DNA of 64,000 nucleotides, taken from Pelagibacteraceae bacterium AG-439-F23 (GTDB lineage Bacteria; Pseudomonadota; Alphaproteobacteria; Pelagibacterales; Pelagibacteraceae). Within the stretch, counting starts at the first letter, position 1. Each line of letters starts with the position of its first letter. Positions 18,840 through 30,711 of the stretch are shown here, piece by piece. Below the pieces are notes generated by a model. That model made no database searches, was not told the DNA's origin, and was given only the letters and a program-made list of their open reading frames with translations. Location of the stretch: positions 37,055 to 101,054 of the forward strand of contig QCPT01000002.1 in assembly GCA_003212415.1 (NCBI GenBank), given 5' to 3'. A program made the translations under genes and the position numbers.

Positions 18840-19625
18840 TTAAGTAATATTTTTTGGGTCTGGCATTCCTACTTTGTTATATCCAGCATCCACGTAATGA
18901 ATTTCACCAGTAACTCCACCTCCAAGATCGCTTAAAAGGTATAAGGCTGAGTTTCCAACATCATGAATATCAACATTTCTTTTTAAAAATGAGTGATCCT
19001 CGTTCCATTTATATAGAAACTTTGCATCCCCAATTGCAGAAGCCGCTAGAGTTTTAATAGGTCCAGCACTTATAGCATTAACCCTTATTCCTTTTGCTCC
19101 TAAATCTCTTGCAAGATACTTAACACTTGCTTCAAGTGCAGATTTACAAACACCCATTACATTATAATTTGGAATAGCTTTGGTAGACTCATAAGTTAAA
19201 GTTAGCATGCTTCCACCTTCTTTCATTATTTTAGAAGCTTCTCTTGCAACTTCTGTAAATGAAAAACATGAAATTAACATACTTCTTAAAAAATTTTCTC
19301 TACTTGTATTTAAATATTCACCAGATAGTTCTGATTTATCTGAAAAAGCAACTGCATGAACAACAAAATCAATTTGTCCCCACTTAGCTTTTATATCTTC
19401 AAAAAGTTTTATTACTTCTTCTTTATTTTCAACATCACAACTAAAAGTAAGATTTGAATTTAATTTTTCTGCTAAGGGAATAACTCTTTTTTTAAGTGCA
19501 TCACCAAGATAAGTGAAAGCTAATTCAGCGCCTGCTTCTGAAAGTTTTTGAGAAATACCCCATGCTATAGATCTTTCATTTGCAACGCCCATGATTAATC
19601 CTTTTTTGCCTTTCATTAAACTCAT
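18840..19625 (-). CDS. fabI: Enoyl-[acyl-carrier-protein] reductase (NADH) FabI
   Basis: 261-residue SDR-fold enzyme for the last step of each fatty acid elongation cycle. It has the N-terminal nucleotide loop GVANERSIAWGIS and the catalytic Tyr-x6-Lys as PNYNVMGVCKSALEASVKYLA. The SAGPIKTLAASAIGD segment typical of FabI is also present. It is the last gene of fabA-fabB-fabI, 3 nt after fabB. Confidence 0.97.
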   Translation of the reverse strand: MSLMKGKKGLIMGVANERSIAWGISQKLSEAGAELAFTYLGDALKKRVIPLAEKLNSNLTFSCDVENKEEVIKLFEDIKAKWGQIDFVVHAVAFSDKSELSGEYLNTSRENFLRSMLISCFSFTEVAREASKIMKEGGSMLTLTYESTKAIPNYNVMGVCKSALEASVKYLARDLGAKGIRVNAISAGPIKTLAASAIGDAKFLYKWNEDHSFLKRNVDIHDVGNSALYLLSDLGGGVTGEIHYVDAGYNKVGMPDPKNIT

Positions 19626-19628
19626 CGA

Positions 19629-20843
19629 TTATACTTTCTCAAATGCTAAAGTTGCATTTGTTCCACCAAAACCAAAACTGTTAGACATTATAGAATTTAG
19701 AGTAACATCTGTTTCAGTTTTAGTTATGATTGGAAATTTTTTAGCTTCATCATCCATATCACCTATATTAGCAGAAGCTGCTATAAAATTATTTTTCATC
19801 ATGATTAAACTATAAATTGCTTCATGAACAGAAGCTGCACCCAACGGATGACCTGAAAGTGATTTAGTAGAACTAATTTTAGGCACATTGTCTCCAAAAG
19901 CCTCTCCTATTGCTTTTAATTCAGTAATATCGCCAACTGGAGTTGATGTTCCGTGAGTATTCAAATAGTCGATTTTTTTATTTCTCATAGTAGCTAGAGC
20001 CATATTCATACATCTAACTGCTCCTTCTCCTGAAGGTGCTACCATATCATATCCATCAGATGTTGCTCCATAACCAGTTATTTCTGCGTATATTTTAGCT
20101 CCTCTTGCTTTAGCGTGTTCATATTCTTCAAGAACTAAAACCCCACCACCGCCAGCAATAACAAATCCATCTCTAGTTTTATCATAAGCTCTTGAAGCTT
20201 TTTCTGGAGTATTATTATACTTAGAAGATAATGCTGTCATAGCATCAAACATAGCTGTCATAGCCCAGTGCAATTCTTCACTACCACCCGAAAACATTAT
20301 ATCTTGTTTACCTGATTGTATTAGTTCCATCGAGTTTCCAATGCAGTGCCCACTAGTAGCACAGGCAGAACTCATTGTATAATTTATACCTTTGATTTTA
20401 AATGGTACCGCAAGAGTAGCTGAAGCTGTACTAGCCATGGTTCTAGGAACAATAAATGGACCCATAAGTTTTGGAGTTTTTGCTCGAGTTTTATCAGCAG
20501 CTACAATGACATTTTCTATTGACGGACCACCAGAACCCATAACTATACCAGTTTTAAAATTGCTAATATCTTTTTCTTCTAAACCCGAATCGGTAACTGC
20601 CTCTTTCATTGCTATATAATTATACGCTGAGCCAGATCCCATAAATCTTATGGTTTTTCTATCTACATGATCTTCAAGTTTTATGTTTGGTTTACCGTGA
20701 ATATGGCTTCTTAAATTATGTTCTTTATATTCTTCCGCAAAAGATATTCCAGATTTTGAATTTAAAAGAGAATCATAAACTTCATTTTGATTATTTCCTA
20801 AACAAGAAACAATTCCAATTCCTGTAATAACTACCCTTCTCAT
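19629..20843 (-). CDS. fabB: 3-oxoacyl-[acyl-carrier-protein] synthase I FabB
   Basis: 404-residue condensing enzyme. The Cys-His-His triad is visible in [21 protein letters not shown] and [10 protein letters not shown]. FabB extends unsaturated acyl chains made through FabA, and the two genes overlap by 1 nt (TAATG). The FabB rather than FabF assignment rests on this linkage and on the HIHGKPNI segment. Confidence 0.96.
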   Translation of the reverse strand: MRRVVITGIGIVSCLGNNQNEVYDSLLNSKSGISFAEEYKEHNLRSHIHGKPNIKLEDHVDRKTIRFMGSGSAYNYIAMKEAVTDSGLEEKDISNFKTGIVMGSGGPSIENVIVAADKTRAKTPKLMGPFIVPRTMASTASATLAVPFKIKGINYTMSSACATSGHCIGNSMELIQSGKQDIMFSGGSEELHWAMTAMFDAMTALSSKYNNTPEKASRAYDKTRDGFVIAGGGGVLVLEEYEHAKARGAKIYAEITGYGATSDGYDMVAPSGEGAVRCMNMALATMRNKKIDYLNTHGTSTPVGDITELKAIGEAFGDNVPKISSTKSLSGHPLGAASVHEAIYSLIMMKNNFIAASANIGDMDDEAKKFPIITKTETDVTLNSIMSNSFGFGGTNATLAFEKV

Positions 20844-21343
20844 TATTTAAACAACCCCACTTTTAAACTTTCTGCTGAATATATTTTTTTGCCATCAGCT
20901 GATAATATTCCATTTGCTAAGCCTACAGTCGTTCCTTCTTTAATAAGTATCCTTTTCATATCAATTTCATATGTTGCCATTTTGACATTTTTAAGAACTT
21001 CTCCAGTGAATTTTACACTATTTACACCAAGTGCCCGACCTCTTCCTGGATTTCCTAGCCATCCTAAATAAAAACCGACTAGTTGCCACATAGCATCTAA
21101 ACCAAGACACCCAGGCATTACAGGGTCTTCTTTAAAATGACAATCAAAAAACCAAAGATTATCTTTTATATCAAGTTCTGCTTTAATTATTCCTTTATTA
21201 AAAAAACCTTTATTTTCATTTATTTCAGTTATTCTATCAAACATTAGCATTGGTGGAGAAGGTAATTTTGCGTTTCCAGGGCCAAAAAGCTCACCATTCG
21301 CACAACTTATTAATTCATCGTAATTATATGACCCTTTTTTCAT
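20843..21343 (-). CDS. fabA: 3-hydroxydecanoyl-[acyl-carrier-protein] dehydratase FabA
   Basis: 166-residue hotdog-fold dehydratase/isomerase that introduces the cis double bond for unsaturated fatty acids. The active-site His and Asp lie in [23 protein letters not shown]. It is the first gene of the leftward fabA-fabB-fabI operon, with an AAGGAT ribosome-binding site just upstream. It diverges from the irr-type gene, as in many alphaproteobacteria. Confidence 0.97.
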   Translation of the reverse strand: MKKGSYNYDELISCANGELFGPGNAKLPSPPMLMFDRITEINENKGFFNKGIIKAELDIKDNLWFFDCHFKEDPVMPGCLGLDAMWQLVGFYLGWLGNPGRGRALGVNSVKFTGEVLKNVKMATYEIDMKRILIKEGTTVGLANGILSADGKKIYSAESLKVGLFK

Positions 21344-21393
21344 AAATTTTTATCCTTATTACTTGATATAATATCATTATAATATAGAAATTA

Positions 21394-21410
21394 TTTAGAA
21401 TAATAATAAA
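21394..21410. promoter_or_regulatory. Degenerate Irr-box-like site between fabA and irr
   Basis: TTTAGAA-TAA-TAATAAA; the second arm matches the inverse of the first at 5 of 7 positions. It lies 5 nt before the irr start and in the shared fabA/irr promoter region. It resembles the iron-control element (TTTAGAA...TTCTAAA) known for Irr, as I recall that motif. Autoregulation is inferred, not shown. Confidence 0.45.
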
Positions 21411-21415
21411 ATGCA

Positions 21416-21829
21416 ATGCGTTCTAGCACAGAATATATTGAAAAACTAAGAAAATCAGGCTTAAGACCAACCAAGCAAAGGATTACAATTTGTGAGCTTT
21501 TGTTTAATACTGATAAAACATTTCATTTTACAATCAATGATTTAACTAAAATTATAGAATTTAATTCTAACCAAAAAATTTCCTTAGCAACAGTTTATAA
21601 TACAATTCACGCATTTCAAAAAAAAGGATATCTTAAAGAAATAGCAATTAATTCAAGTCAAACTTATTTTGACACAAACATATCTGCTCACCATCACTTC
21701 TTTGATGAAAAAGAAAAAAAACTAATCGATTTAGAAGATGAAGATGTTTACCCAATCAAAATAAAAAAAACTATCCCAGGGAAAAAAATCAAATCAGTCG
21801 AAGTTCTTGTAAAAATCGATAAAATTTAA
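21416..21829 (+). CDS. irr: Irr-type Fur-family iron/heme response regulator
   Basis: 137 residues of Fur-family fold. The winged helix has GLRPTKQRITICELL and the recognition segment ISLATVYNTIHAFQKKGYL. It carries a triple-His motif in AHHHFFDEKEKK, as in Irr, and lacks CxxC zinc pairs. Its divergence from fabA and the nearby TTTAGAA...TTCTAAA palindromes support Irr rather than Fur. Irr proteins in this class usually act when heme or iron is low. The preferred start is the ATG at 21416; the ATG at 21411 is out of frame. Confidence 0.88.
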   Translation: MRSSTEYIEKLRKSGLRPTKQRITICELLFNTDKTFHFTINDLTKIIEFNSNQKISLATVYNTIHAFQKKGYLKEIAINSSQTYFDTNISAHHHFFDEKEKKLIDLEDEDVYPIKIKKTIPGKKIKSVEVLVKIDKI

Positions 21830-21832
21830 TAA

Positions 21833-21849
21833 TTTAGAAATATTCTAAA
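21833..21849. promoter_or_regulatory. Perfect Irr-box-like palindrome upstream of katG (distal)
   Basis: TTTAGAA-ATA-TTCTAAA, a perfect 7-3-7 inverted repeat ending 4 bp before the katG -35 element. It matches the Irr iron-control element pattern and lies 3 bp after the irr stop codon. Its centre is exactly 30 bp (about three helical turns) from the proximal site. Confidence 0.75.
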
Positions 21850-21852
21850 CTG

Positions 21853-21881
21853 TTGACATTACTTTAGAATAATTATAAAAT
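21853..21881 (+). promoter_or_regulatory. katG promoter with very short leader
   Basis: The -35 is TTGACA (21853-21858), then a 17-bp spacer and the -10 TAAAAT (21876-21881); TATAAA at 21874 is an alternative. The katG ATG is at 21889, so the mRNA would start at or within a few bases of the codon. The proximal Irr-like site overlaps the -10. Confidence 0.65.
21863..21879. promoter_or_regulatory. Irr-box-like site overlapping the katG -10
   Basis: TTTAGAA-TAA-TTATAAA, a 7-3-7 inverted repeat with one mismatch. Its position over the spacer and -10 element is what a repressor site would occupy. It pairs with the perfect site 30 bp upstream. Confidence 0.6.
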
Positions 21882-21888
21882 TGGTTAA

Positions 21889-24531
<2,643 letters not shown>

Positions 24532-24547
<16 letters not shown>

Positions 24548-25290
24548 ATACAGTTTTTTCTTTTTTTAAATAAAACTTTTTTAAAGTTTAAGTTCAAAAG
24601 ATCTAAAATTAATATATTTGATTTTAAATCTTTTCCTATATTTAATATTTTTTTTAAAACTTCGTTAGCTTGTATTGCCCCTATAATATTAGCTGTAGAT
24701 CCCAAGATTCCTTCAGATTCACAATTCAACATATCATCAGATGGTTCTGATTGATAAAAACACTTTAAACAAGGGGTTTTTCTTGAATTAAAATCAAAAG
24801 AAAAAACATGACCATCAAACTTACTAATTGCTCCAACAATTAATATTTTTTTTAATTTTAATGAAAATTTATTTAATAAAAATTTAGTTTTAAAATTATC
24901 GCTTCCGTCAACTATTATATCATATTTATTTATAATATTATTTAAATTTTTGTTATTTGCTTTTTTATTATAAATTTTAATTTCAACTTCTTTATTAATT
25001 GAATTTAATATTTTTTTAACTACATCTACTTTGAATTTATTTACATCTTTAGTTGTATAAAGAGTTTGTCTATGAATATTAGATAGGCTTATTTTATCGT
25101 AATCTATAATACCTATTTTACCTATTCCTGATCTTGCCAATAAATCAGCTACTGGACATCCTAGTCCGCCAACTCCAACTATCAATACTTTAGAATTAAG
25201 AATTTTTTTTTGTCCAATTGTTCCAATATTTTTTAATATTATTTGGCGTGAATATCTTGTTAAAGAATTTTTATTCAGATTTTTTTTCAT
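24532..25290 (-). CDS. ThiF/MoeB/HesA-family adenylyltransferase
   Basis: 252-residue E1-like enzyme that adenylates the C-terminus of a ubiquitin-like sulfur carrier (MoaD or ThiS type). It has the ATP loop GVGGLGCPVADLLARSGIGK, the arginine-finger-type SLSNIHRQTLY, and the Cys pairs CLKC and CICS that probably bind zinc. No carrier gene is adjacent, so molybdopterin versus thiamine pathway is open. It overlaps dut by 4 nt. Confidence 0.88.
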
Positions 25291-25724
25291 TTACCAGTTG
25301 ATCCAAAACCTCCTGGTCCTCTTAAAGTTTTTGGTAAATCTTCAACTTCTTCAAATTCAGCTTTTATTATTGGCATTAATATCATTTGAGCAACTCTATC
25401 ATTATTATTTATAATAAATTCTTCTTTTCCATGATTGAATAAAATAATTTTTATTTCCCCTCTATAATCACTATCGATTGTTCCAGGCGTATTTAAAACA
25501 CTTATGTTGGATTTAGCCGCAAGGCCTGATCTTGGTCTAATTTGAACTTCTGTGTCTTCGGGAATTGCGATTGATATTCCAGTTGGAATTAATGCAGACT
25601 GATGTGGTTTAATATTAATTGGTTTTTCTATAAATGCCATTAAATCCATACCGGAAGATCCATCAGTTTTGTACTTTGGAAGTTGGACTTTAGAATTAAG
25701 TTTATTAATTAAAACTTTGACCAT
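25287..25724 (-). CDS. dut: dUTP diphosphatase
   Basis: 145-residue trimeric dUTPase that keeps uracil out of DNA and supplies dUMP. The motifs are visible: DGSSGMDLMAF (1), RPRSGLAAK (2), NTPGTIDSDYRGEI (3), NNNDRVAQMI (4) and RGPGGFGSTG (5). It lies 4 nt after coaBC, an order (coaBC-dut) shared with many proteobacteria. Confidence 0.97.
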   Translation of the reverse strand: MVKVLINKLNSKVQLPKYKTDGSSGMDLMAFIEKPINIKPHQSALIPTGISIAIPEDTEVQIRPRSGLAAKSNISVLNTPGTIDSDYRGEIKIILFNHGKEEFIINNNDRVAQMILMPIIKAEFEEVEDLPKTLRGPGGFGSTGK

Positions 25725-25728
25725 TAAA

Positions 25729-26928
25729 TTAGTTCAAATTTTCTATTACTCTATTAACAAGTTCTGACGCAACTAATGATTTACTCATTTTTTTAAGATT
25801 TTCATTTTTTTTATCTTTATAAAAAATTGAAATTTGATTTTCATTTGAATCAAATCCTATTGAATTGTCAGATACATCATTAGCTACTATCCAATCACAG
25901 TTTTTTTCTTCTAATTTCTTTAATGAGTTTTTTACTAAGTTATTAGTTTCTGCCGCAAACCCAATGGTTAATTTAGGTCTTAAAGAATTGTGTTTAGAAA
26001 TATTTGCAAGAATATCAATATTTTTTTCTAAAGATAAATTAAGATTTTCCTTCTTTTTTATTTTTTTGTTTTCATAATTAATAATTTTGTAGTCAGCCAC
26101 TGCAGCTGTAAATACTGCAACATCCGCTGGCAAGTTATTTATCGTTTGTTCAAACATTTCTTTAGCTGTATCTACTTTAATAAAGTTTAATCCAGATATT
26201 GGATCTAAATTAGTTTGTCCAGAAATAAGAGTTGTTTCAAAACCGTTATCTCTAAACGATTTTGCGATTTCGTATCCTTGTTTTCCGCTAGATTTATTAG
26301 TTATAAATCTAACCGGATCTATGTATTCTCGAGTTGGTCCGGCAGTTACTATAGCTTTATATTTTTTATTTTTTTTTCTATTATTAAAATATATTTCAAT
26401 TTGTTTTATTATTTCATTTGGTTCTGTCATTTTTCCTTTGCCAAATTCTCCACAAGCCATATCCCCTATTTCAGGACCAATTATTTTGTATCCAAAATTT
26501 TTTAATTTATCTATATTTTCTTTAGTTGATGGATGTTCCCACATTCTGACATTCATTGCGGGAGCTAAATAAATTTCTTTATCTGATGCCAATATTACGG
26601 TTGAAGCAAGATCATCTGATGAACCTGTGCTTAATTTTGAAATAGTGTTTGCCGTTATAGGAGCTACTAAAATTAGATCGGCCCATCTTGATAAAGAAAT
26701 ATGATCCATTTCCGATTCATTTTCAACACTAAAAATATCATCATAGACTTTTTCATGTGAAAGAGACGATATAGATAGAGGTGTTACAAATTCTTTAGCA
26801 CTTTTTGTTAATATTGTTTTTACTTGAACATTACTCTTTTTTAAAATTCTAATAATCTCTAAACTTTTATATGCAGATATTCCTCCACATATAATCAATA
26901 GAATTTTCTTATTTGATAAATTAATCAT
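25729..26928 (-). CDS. coaBC: Bifunctional phosphopantothenoylcysteine decarboxylase / phosphopantothenate--cysteine ligase
   Basis: 399 residues covering two steps of coenzyme A synthesis. The N-terminal CoaC flavoprotein domain (about 1-180) has LICGGISAYKSLE, the substrate-binding PAMNVRMWEHPS and the Cys in DMACGEFGKG. The C-terminal CoaB domain has TAGPTREYIDPVRFITNKSSGK and FTAAVADYK. It lies 8 bp after ubiB and 4 bp before dut. Confidence 0.96.
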   Translation of the reverse strand: MINLSNKKILLIICGGISAYKSLEIIRILKKSNVQVKTILTKSAKEFVTPLSISSLSHEKVYDDIFSVENESEMDHISLSRWADLILVAPITANTISKLSTGSSDDLASTVILASDKEIYLAPAMNVRMWEHPSTKENIDKLKNFGYKIIGPEIGDMACGEFGKGKMTEPNEIIKQIEIYFNNRKKNKKYKAIVTAGPTREYIDPVRFITNKSSGKQGYEIAKSFRDNGFETTLISGQTNLDPISGLNFIKVDTAKEMFEQTINNLPADVAVFTAAVADYKIINYENKKIKKKENLNLSLEKNIDILANISKHNSLRPKLTIGFAAETNNLVKNSLKKLEEKNCDWIVANDVSDNSIGFDSNENQISIFYKDKKNENLKKMSKSLVASELVNRVIENLN

Positions 26929-26936
26929 CGTGCGAA

Positions 26937-28505
26937 TTAAAATACTAATAAACCTGCAATTACAAGCAATAATAAACCAATAATAGTTTGATTTCTAAAT
27001 GTAATCATTTCTGATTTTTTAAGATTTAGTTCATTAAAAGAATTTGAGTTTTGTGGAATTTGACCGCTTGCTAAGAAAGTTAAAGCTTGATTAGCTTTAT
27101 TCATAATTTCAGGCAAATTAGGTAATTTTTTTATAGCATCAACAGAATCTTTTAATGTCTCATTAATTGAATTTATTGGGTCTTTAGTTTCAGTTAACCA
27201 TTTTTCTAATACAGGTTTTGAAGTTTCCCAAATGTTAGTTTCAGGATTTAATTTTCTTGCTACTCCTTCCACAACAACCATGGTTTTTTGTAACATCAAT
27301 AACTGAGGCTGAGTTTGCATATTAAATTTTTCTGTAACGTCAAAAAGTTGTTTAAGAAGTTTTCCTCCAGAAATATCTTTAACTGATTGACCAAAAATTG
27401 GTTCTCCAATAGATCTGAGTGCTTGTGCCAAATCATTAACAGGAACTTCTTTTGGTACTAAACCTGCAGATAGATGAACTTCGGCTACTTTTTTATAGTC
27501 TCTTTGAATAAACCCAAATAATATTTCAGCTAAGAATCTTTGACTTAATTTATCTAATCTTCCCATAATTCCAAAATCTATAGGTACAATTTGACCATTA
27601 TTATCTATAAATATGTTTCCTTGGTGCATATCAGCATGAAAAAATCCATCTCTTATAGCATGTCTTAAAAAATGTTGAATTATGTCTGAAGCTATTTTTT
27701 TTGTATCTATGTTTCTGTTTAATAACTCTTCATTTTCTCTAATTGAAATTCCATCAATCCAATCAAGTGTCATTACATTTTCACTAGTAAAATTCCAATA
27801 AATTTTTGGAACATTAAATCCTGAATCATTTTTTGTATTATCGGCATATTCATTTGCTGCAGCTGCTTCAAATCTTAGATCCATTTCAAGATTTGTGATT
27901 TCTTTTAATAAAAAAACAACTTCTACTAATTTTAATCTTTTTGTTTTTTTAATAAATGACTCAATAAGAAAAGCCAAAAGCATAAGTGCATCAATTTCTT
28001 CATTAAAAATTTTTTTTATATTTGGTCTTAATATTTTTATAGCGACATCTTTTATCACTCCACTCTCATTAATTTGAGCTTTATGAACTTGAGCTATTGA
28101 TGCAGCGGCAATTGGTTCGCTTAAATTAATAATTGAATTAAACATTTCATTTCCCAAATCTTTTTTTATCATTTCTTTTGCTTCAGATAATGGAAATGGT
28201 GGAAGTTTATCTTGAAGGGTTTCTAATTGTTTTGACAATTCTTCTCCGATAATATCAGGCCGAGTAGCCAAAAATTGCCCAAGTTTAATGAAAGTTGTTC
28301 CCATTAATTGTAATGAAGTAGAAAGTTTTTTATTTTCATTTTCTATTTGATTAACCTTATTATTGTTTGAAAATGAAAATCCAATTATTTTAAAAAGAAT
28401 TTTAATTGCTAATGGAGGTTCGTTAAATTTTGTAGCTATTGCCAAAGCGTCTGATTTTGCTAGTTTTCTTCCTAATCTAAATAATATAAATAATTTTTTA
28501 ATCAT
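26937..28505 (-). CDS. ubiB: Ubiquinone biosynthesis kinase-like protein UbiB
   Basis: 522-residue atypical kinase-like (ABC1/ADCK) protein. It has the KxGQ motif in FIKLGQFLATRPD, AAASIAQVHKA as the Ala-rich loop, and HADMHQGNIFI and PIDFGIMGRL as the catalytic and metal segments. Two C-terminal hydrophobic segments include IIGLLLLVIAGLLVF. It supports coenzyme Q synthesis at the membrane. It overlaps ubiE by 4 nt; coq7 elsewhere in the window is in the same pathway. Confidence 0.95.
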   Translation of the reverse strand: MIKKLFILFRLGRKLAKSDALAIATKFNEPPLAIKILFKIIGFSFSNNNKVNQIENENKKLSTSLQLMGTTFIKLGQFLATRPDIIGEELSKQLETLQDKLPPFPLSEAKEMIKKDLGNEMFNSIINLSEPIAAASIAQVHKAQINESGVIKDVAIKILRPNIKKIFNEEIDALMLLAFLIESFIKKTKRLKLVEVVFLLKEITNLEMDLRFEAAAANEYADNTKNDSGFNVPKIYWNFTSENVMTLDWIDGISIRENEELLNRNIDTKKIASDIIQHFLRHAIRDGFFHADMHQGNIFIDNNGQIVPIDFGIMGRLDKLSQRFLAEILFGFIQRDYKKVAEVHLSAGLVPKEVPVNDLAQALRSIGEPIFGQSVKDISGGKLLKQLFDVTEKFNMQTQPQLLMLQKTMVVVEGVARKLNPETNIWETSKPVLEKWLTETKDPINSINETLKDSVDAIKKLPNLPEIMNKANQALTFLASGQIPQNSNSFNELNLKKSEMITFRNQTIIGLLLLVIAGLLVF

Positions 28506-29209
28506 TGTATCTTCCAGCCAGAATGAATTGCGACTATCCCTCCAGATAAATTTCTATAATTGCAATTTTGAAAATTATTCTTTTCCATTAAATCAATTAG
28601 TTCATCTTGATTTATAAATTCATTTATACTTTTAGTAAGATATTCATATGGCTCCTTTTCCCCAGCTACAGCTTTACCTATGTATGGAATTATTTTTGAA
28701 TATCGTTTATATAAAAATTCTAAATTTGAGTTTTGTATTTTAGAAAATTCTAGGCAGAAATATCTACCACCTGGTTTTAGAATTCTGTAAGCTTCAGATA
28801 AAGATTTAGTTAAGCTTTTAGTATTTCTTAGCCCAAAACTAATAGTGTAATAATCGCATGAATTTTCTTTTAAAGATAATTTTTCTGCGGAATTAACTAT
28901 CCATTTTATATTTTTATAGTTTTTAAGCTTATTTTTCCCTTTTTCGATCATACTTTTATTTGGATCTATACAAAATATTTCATTATCCTTATTTGTAAAA
29001 TCTAAAAATAATTTACCAATATCTCCTGTTCCACAAGCTACATCTGCAAGTATTTTATTAGAAGAAGGATTCATCCAAGTTAAAAGGTTTTTCTTCCAAA
29101 TTCTATGAATTCCGAAAGACATAAAATCATTCATAAGATCATATTTATCATAGACCTTGTTGAATACATTTTCTACTAGCCCTTCTTTATTTTGAAGATA
29201 TTGTTTCAT
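28502..29209 (-). CDS. ubiE: Demethylmenaquinone/2-methoxy-6-polyprenyl-benzoquinol methyltransferase
   Basis: 235-residue class I SAM methyltransferase for the C-methylation step of ubiquinone synthesis. The SAM loop is ADVACGTGDIG. The UbiE signatures YDLMNDFMSFGIHRIWK and FGLRNTKSLTKSLSEAYRILKPGG are present. It is the first gene of the ubiE-ubiB-coaBC-dut leftward operon and diverges from mutM, as is typical in alphaproteobacteria. Confidence 0.96.
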   Translation of the reverse strand: MKQYLQNKEGLVENVFNKVYDKYDLMNDFMSFGIHRIWKKNLLTWMNPSSNKILADVACGTGDIGKLFLDFTNKDNEIFCIDPNKSMIEKGKNKLKNYKNIKWIVNSAEKLSLKENSCDYYTISFGLRNTKSLTKSLSEAYRILKPGGRYFCLEFSKIQNSNLEFLYKRYSKIIPYIGKAVAGEKEPYEYLTKSINEFINQDELIDLMEKNNFQNCNYRNLSGGIVAIHSGWKIQ

Positions 29210-29242
29210 AAAAATAATTATTTAAGATTAATATAGTATTAA

Positions 29243-30106
29243 ATGCCAGAATTGCCAGAAGTAGAAATAGTTAGACAGTCTTTAGAAAAAAAAGTTAAAA
29301 ATAAGGTTATTCAAAAAGTTATAGTAAAAAATAGAAATTTAAGGTTTAAAATAAATTCAAAATTTAAGAGAAGGTTACATAAAAAAAAAATTAAAAAAAT
29401 CGATCGATTTTCTAAGTATTTAATAATTACATTTCAGGATGAATCTGGATTTATAATACATCTAGGGATGTCAGGAACTATTCATTTGCATGATATAAAT
29501 AAAAAAAATACTTTTACAAATACAAGTTTTTATCATTCTCCAATATTACCAAAGAAACACAATCATGTAGAAATTCAATTTAATAAAATAAATTTAATTT
29601 ATAATGATCCTAGAAGATTTGGATATTTTTTAACTTTTAATAATAAAATTGAGTTAAAAAAAAAATTTAGTCATTTTGGACCTGAACCTTTTTCTAACTC
29701 ATTTAATGCTGAGTACATAATCAAATATTTAAAAAAAAAGGAGAAAAATATTAAAAATTTTTTGTTAGATCAAAAGTTTGTTTCAGGAATAGGAAATATA
29801 TATGCAAGTGAAATATTGTTTTTTTCTAAAATTAATCCTTGTACAAAAGCAAAAAATTTAAAAAAAAAGGAGTGTAGAAAAATATTATTATATTCAAAGT
29901 TAGTTTTAAAAGAAGCTATAAAAAAAGGAGGATCAAGTATTCGAGATTTTAAAAATATAAATGGAAAAAAGGGAACTTTTCAAAAAGATTTTAAAGTTTA
30001 TCAAAGAGAAAACTTAAAATGTTCAAAACCTAAATGTAGTGGTATTATCAAAAAAAAAATTATATCAAACAGATCAAGTTTCTTTTGCAATTATTGCCAA
30101 AAATAA
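29243..30106 (+). CDS. mutM: Formamidopyrimidine-DNA glycosylase
   Basis: 287-residue base-excision repair enzyme for 8-oxoguanine. The catalytic N-terminus PELPEVE (Pro as nucleophile after Met removal) and the Lys in RFSKYLII are present. The helix-two-turn-helix contains SGIGNIYASEILF. The C-terminal zinc finger is C-x4-C ... C-x2-C (CSKPKC ... CNYC). The protein is very lysine-rich, reflecting the local A-rich codon bias. Confidence 0.96.
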   Translation: MPELPEVEIVRQSLEKKVKNKVIQKVIVKNRNLRFKINSKFKRRLHKKKIKKIDRFSKYLIITFQDESGFIIHLGMSGTIHLHDINKKNTFTNTSFYHSPILPKKHNHVEIQFNKINLIYNDPRRFGYFLTFNNKIELKKKFSHFGPEPFSNSFNAEYIIKYLKKKEKNIKNFLLDQKFVSGIGNIYASEILFFSKINPCTKAKNLKKKECRKILLYSKLVLKEAIKKGGSSIRDFKNINGKKGTFQKDFKVYQRENLKCSKPKCSGIIKKKIISNRSSFFCNYCQK

Positions 30107-30118
30107 AAAATTATTCTA

Positions 30119-30149
30119 TTGACCGTTATAAGTTCTCAATATATATAAT
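30119..30149 (+). promoter_or_regulatory. rpsT promoter
   Basis: The -35 is TTGACC (30119-30124). The -10 is TATATA (30142-30147, 17-bp spacer) or TATAAT (30144-30149, 19-bp spacer). The rpsT ATG is at 30157, so the leader would be only about 0-3 nt and there is no ribosome-binding site. Confidence 0.6.
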
Positions 30150-30156
30150 CGCGCTT

Positions 30157-30417
30157 ATGGCAAACACAAAATCAGCAATCAAAAGAGTCAGAAGAATTTC
30201 AAGACAAACTGTAGTAAATAAATCTAGGAAAAGTAAATTTAGATTATCATTAAAGAAAATGAATGCTCTTATAGATAAAAAAGATAAAAAAGAAGCTTTA
30301 GCATATTTACCAAAACTAAATTCTGAGTTAATGAAAATTGCAAAAACAGGTGTGATCAAAAAGCAAAATGCTTCTAGAAATGTTTCACGAATAACTAGAA
30401 AAATCAGCTCTCTTTAA
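30157..30417 (+). CDS. rpsT: Small ribosomal subunit protein bS20
   Basis: 86 residues beginning MANTKSAIKRVRRISRQ, the standard S20 start, with KNASRNVSR-type C-terminus. The ORF track begins upstream at 30085, inside mutM, adding 24 non-conserved residues. I reject that start. bS20 binds 16S rRNA. rpsT next to dnaA is a common alphaproteobacterial arrangement. Confidence 0.96.
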   Translation: MANTKSAIKRVRRISRQTVVNKSRKSKFRLSLKKMNALIDKKDKKEALAYLPKLNSELMKIAKTGVIKKQNASRNVSRITRKISSL

Positions 30418-30711
30418 ACAACTTCAAGTAGTTAAAAAAATATATTTTTTTATTAATATTTTTATTAATAAAATTACAACCTTTAAGATATTTTAATATT
30501 ACTCATAACTACATCTAATTTTTTTTTTTATAAAAGCACAAGATGTAGAAAAATTATTTTATAGTAAATTTAATTTTACTAATTTTTTTTCTACTTAAGA
30601 TTTAAAAAAAATACAATTAAAAATTTATACAATCATAAATTTTATTTTTTTTTGTTTTTACAGATAAATTTATTGAAATAAATCACTATAAGTCTTAAGT
30701 GGGATTTCCTC
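30418..30711. other. AT-rich rpsT-dnaA intergenic region with inverted and direct repeats
   Basis: 294 bp, the largest gene-free stretch and extremely A+T rich. I see a direct duplication of a TTTTTATTAATA unit, an 8-bp inverted repeat CTACATCT/AGATGTAG (30509-30516, 30541-30548), and a 7-bp one TAGTAAA/TTTACTA (30562-30568, 30575-30581). No perfect DnaA box (TTATCCACA type) is visible, only TTATACAAT near 30626. It holds the dnaA promoter and could be part of an origin, but that is unproven. Confidence 0.5.

Noticed and set aside
30085-30156. Upstream extension of the rpsT ORF (24 residues)
   Set aside because: It overlaps mutM and the rpsT promoter; bS20 homologues begin at MANTKSA, which is the ATG at 30157.
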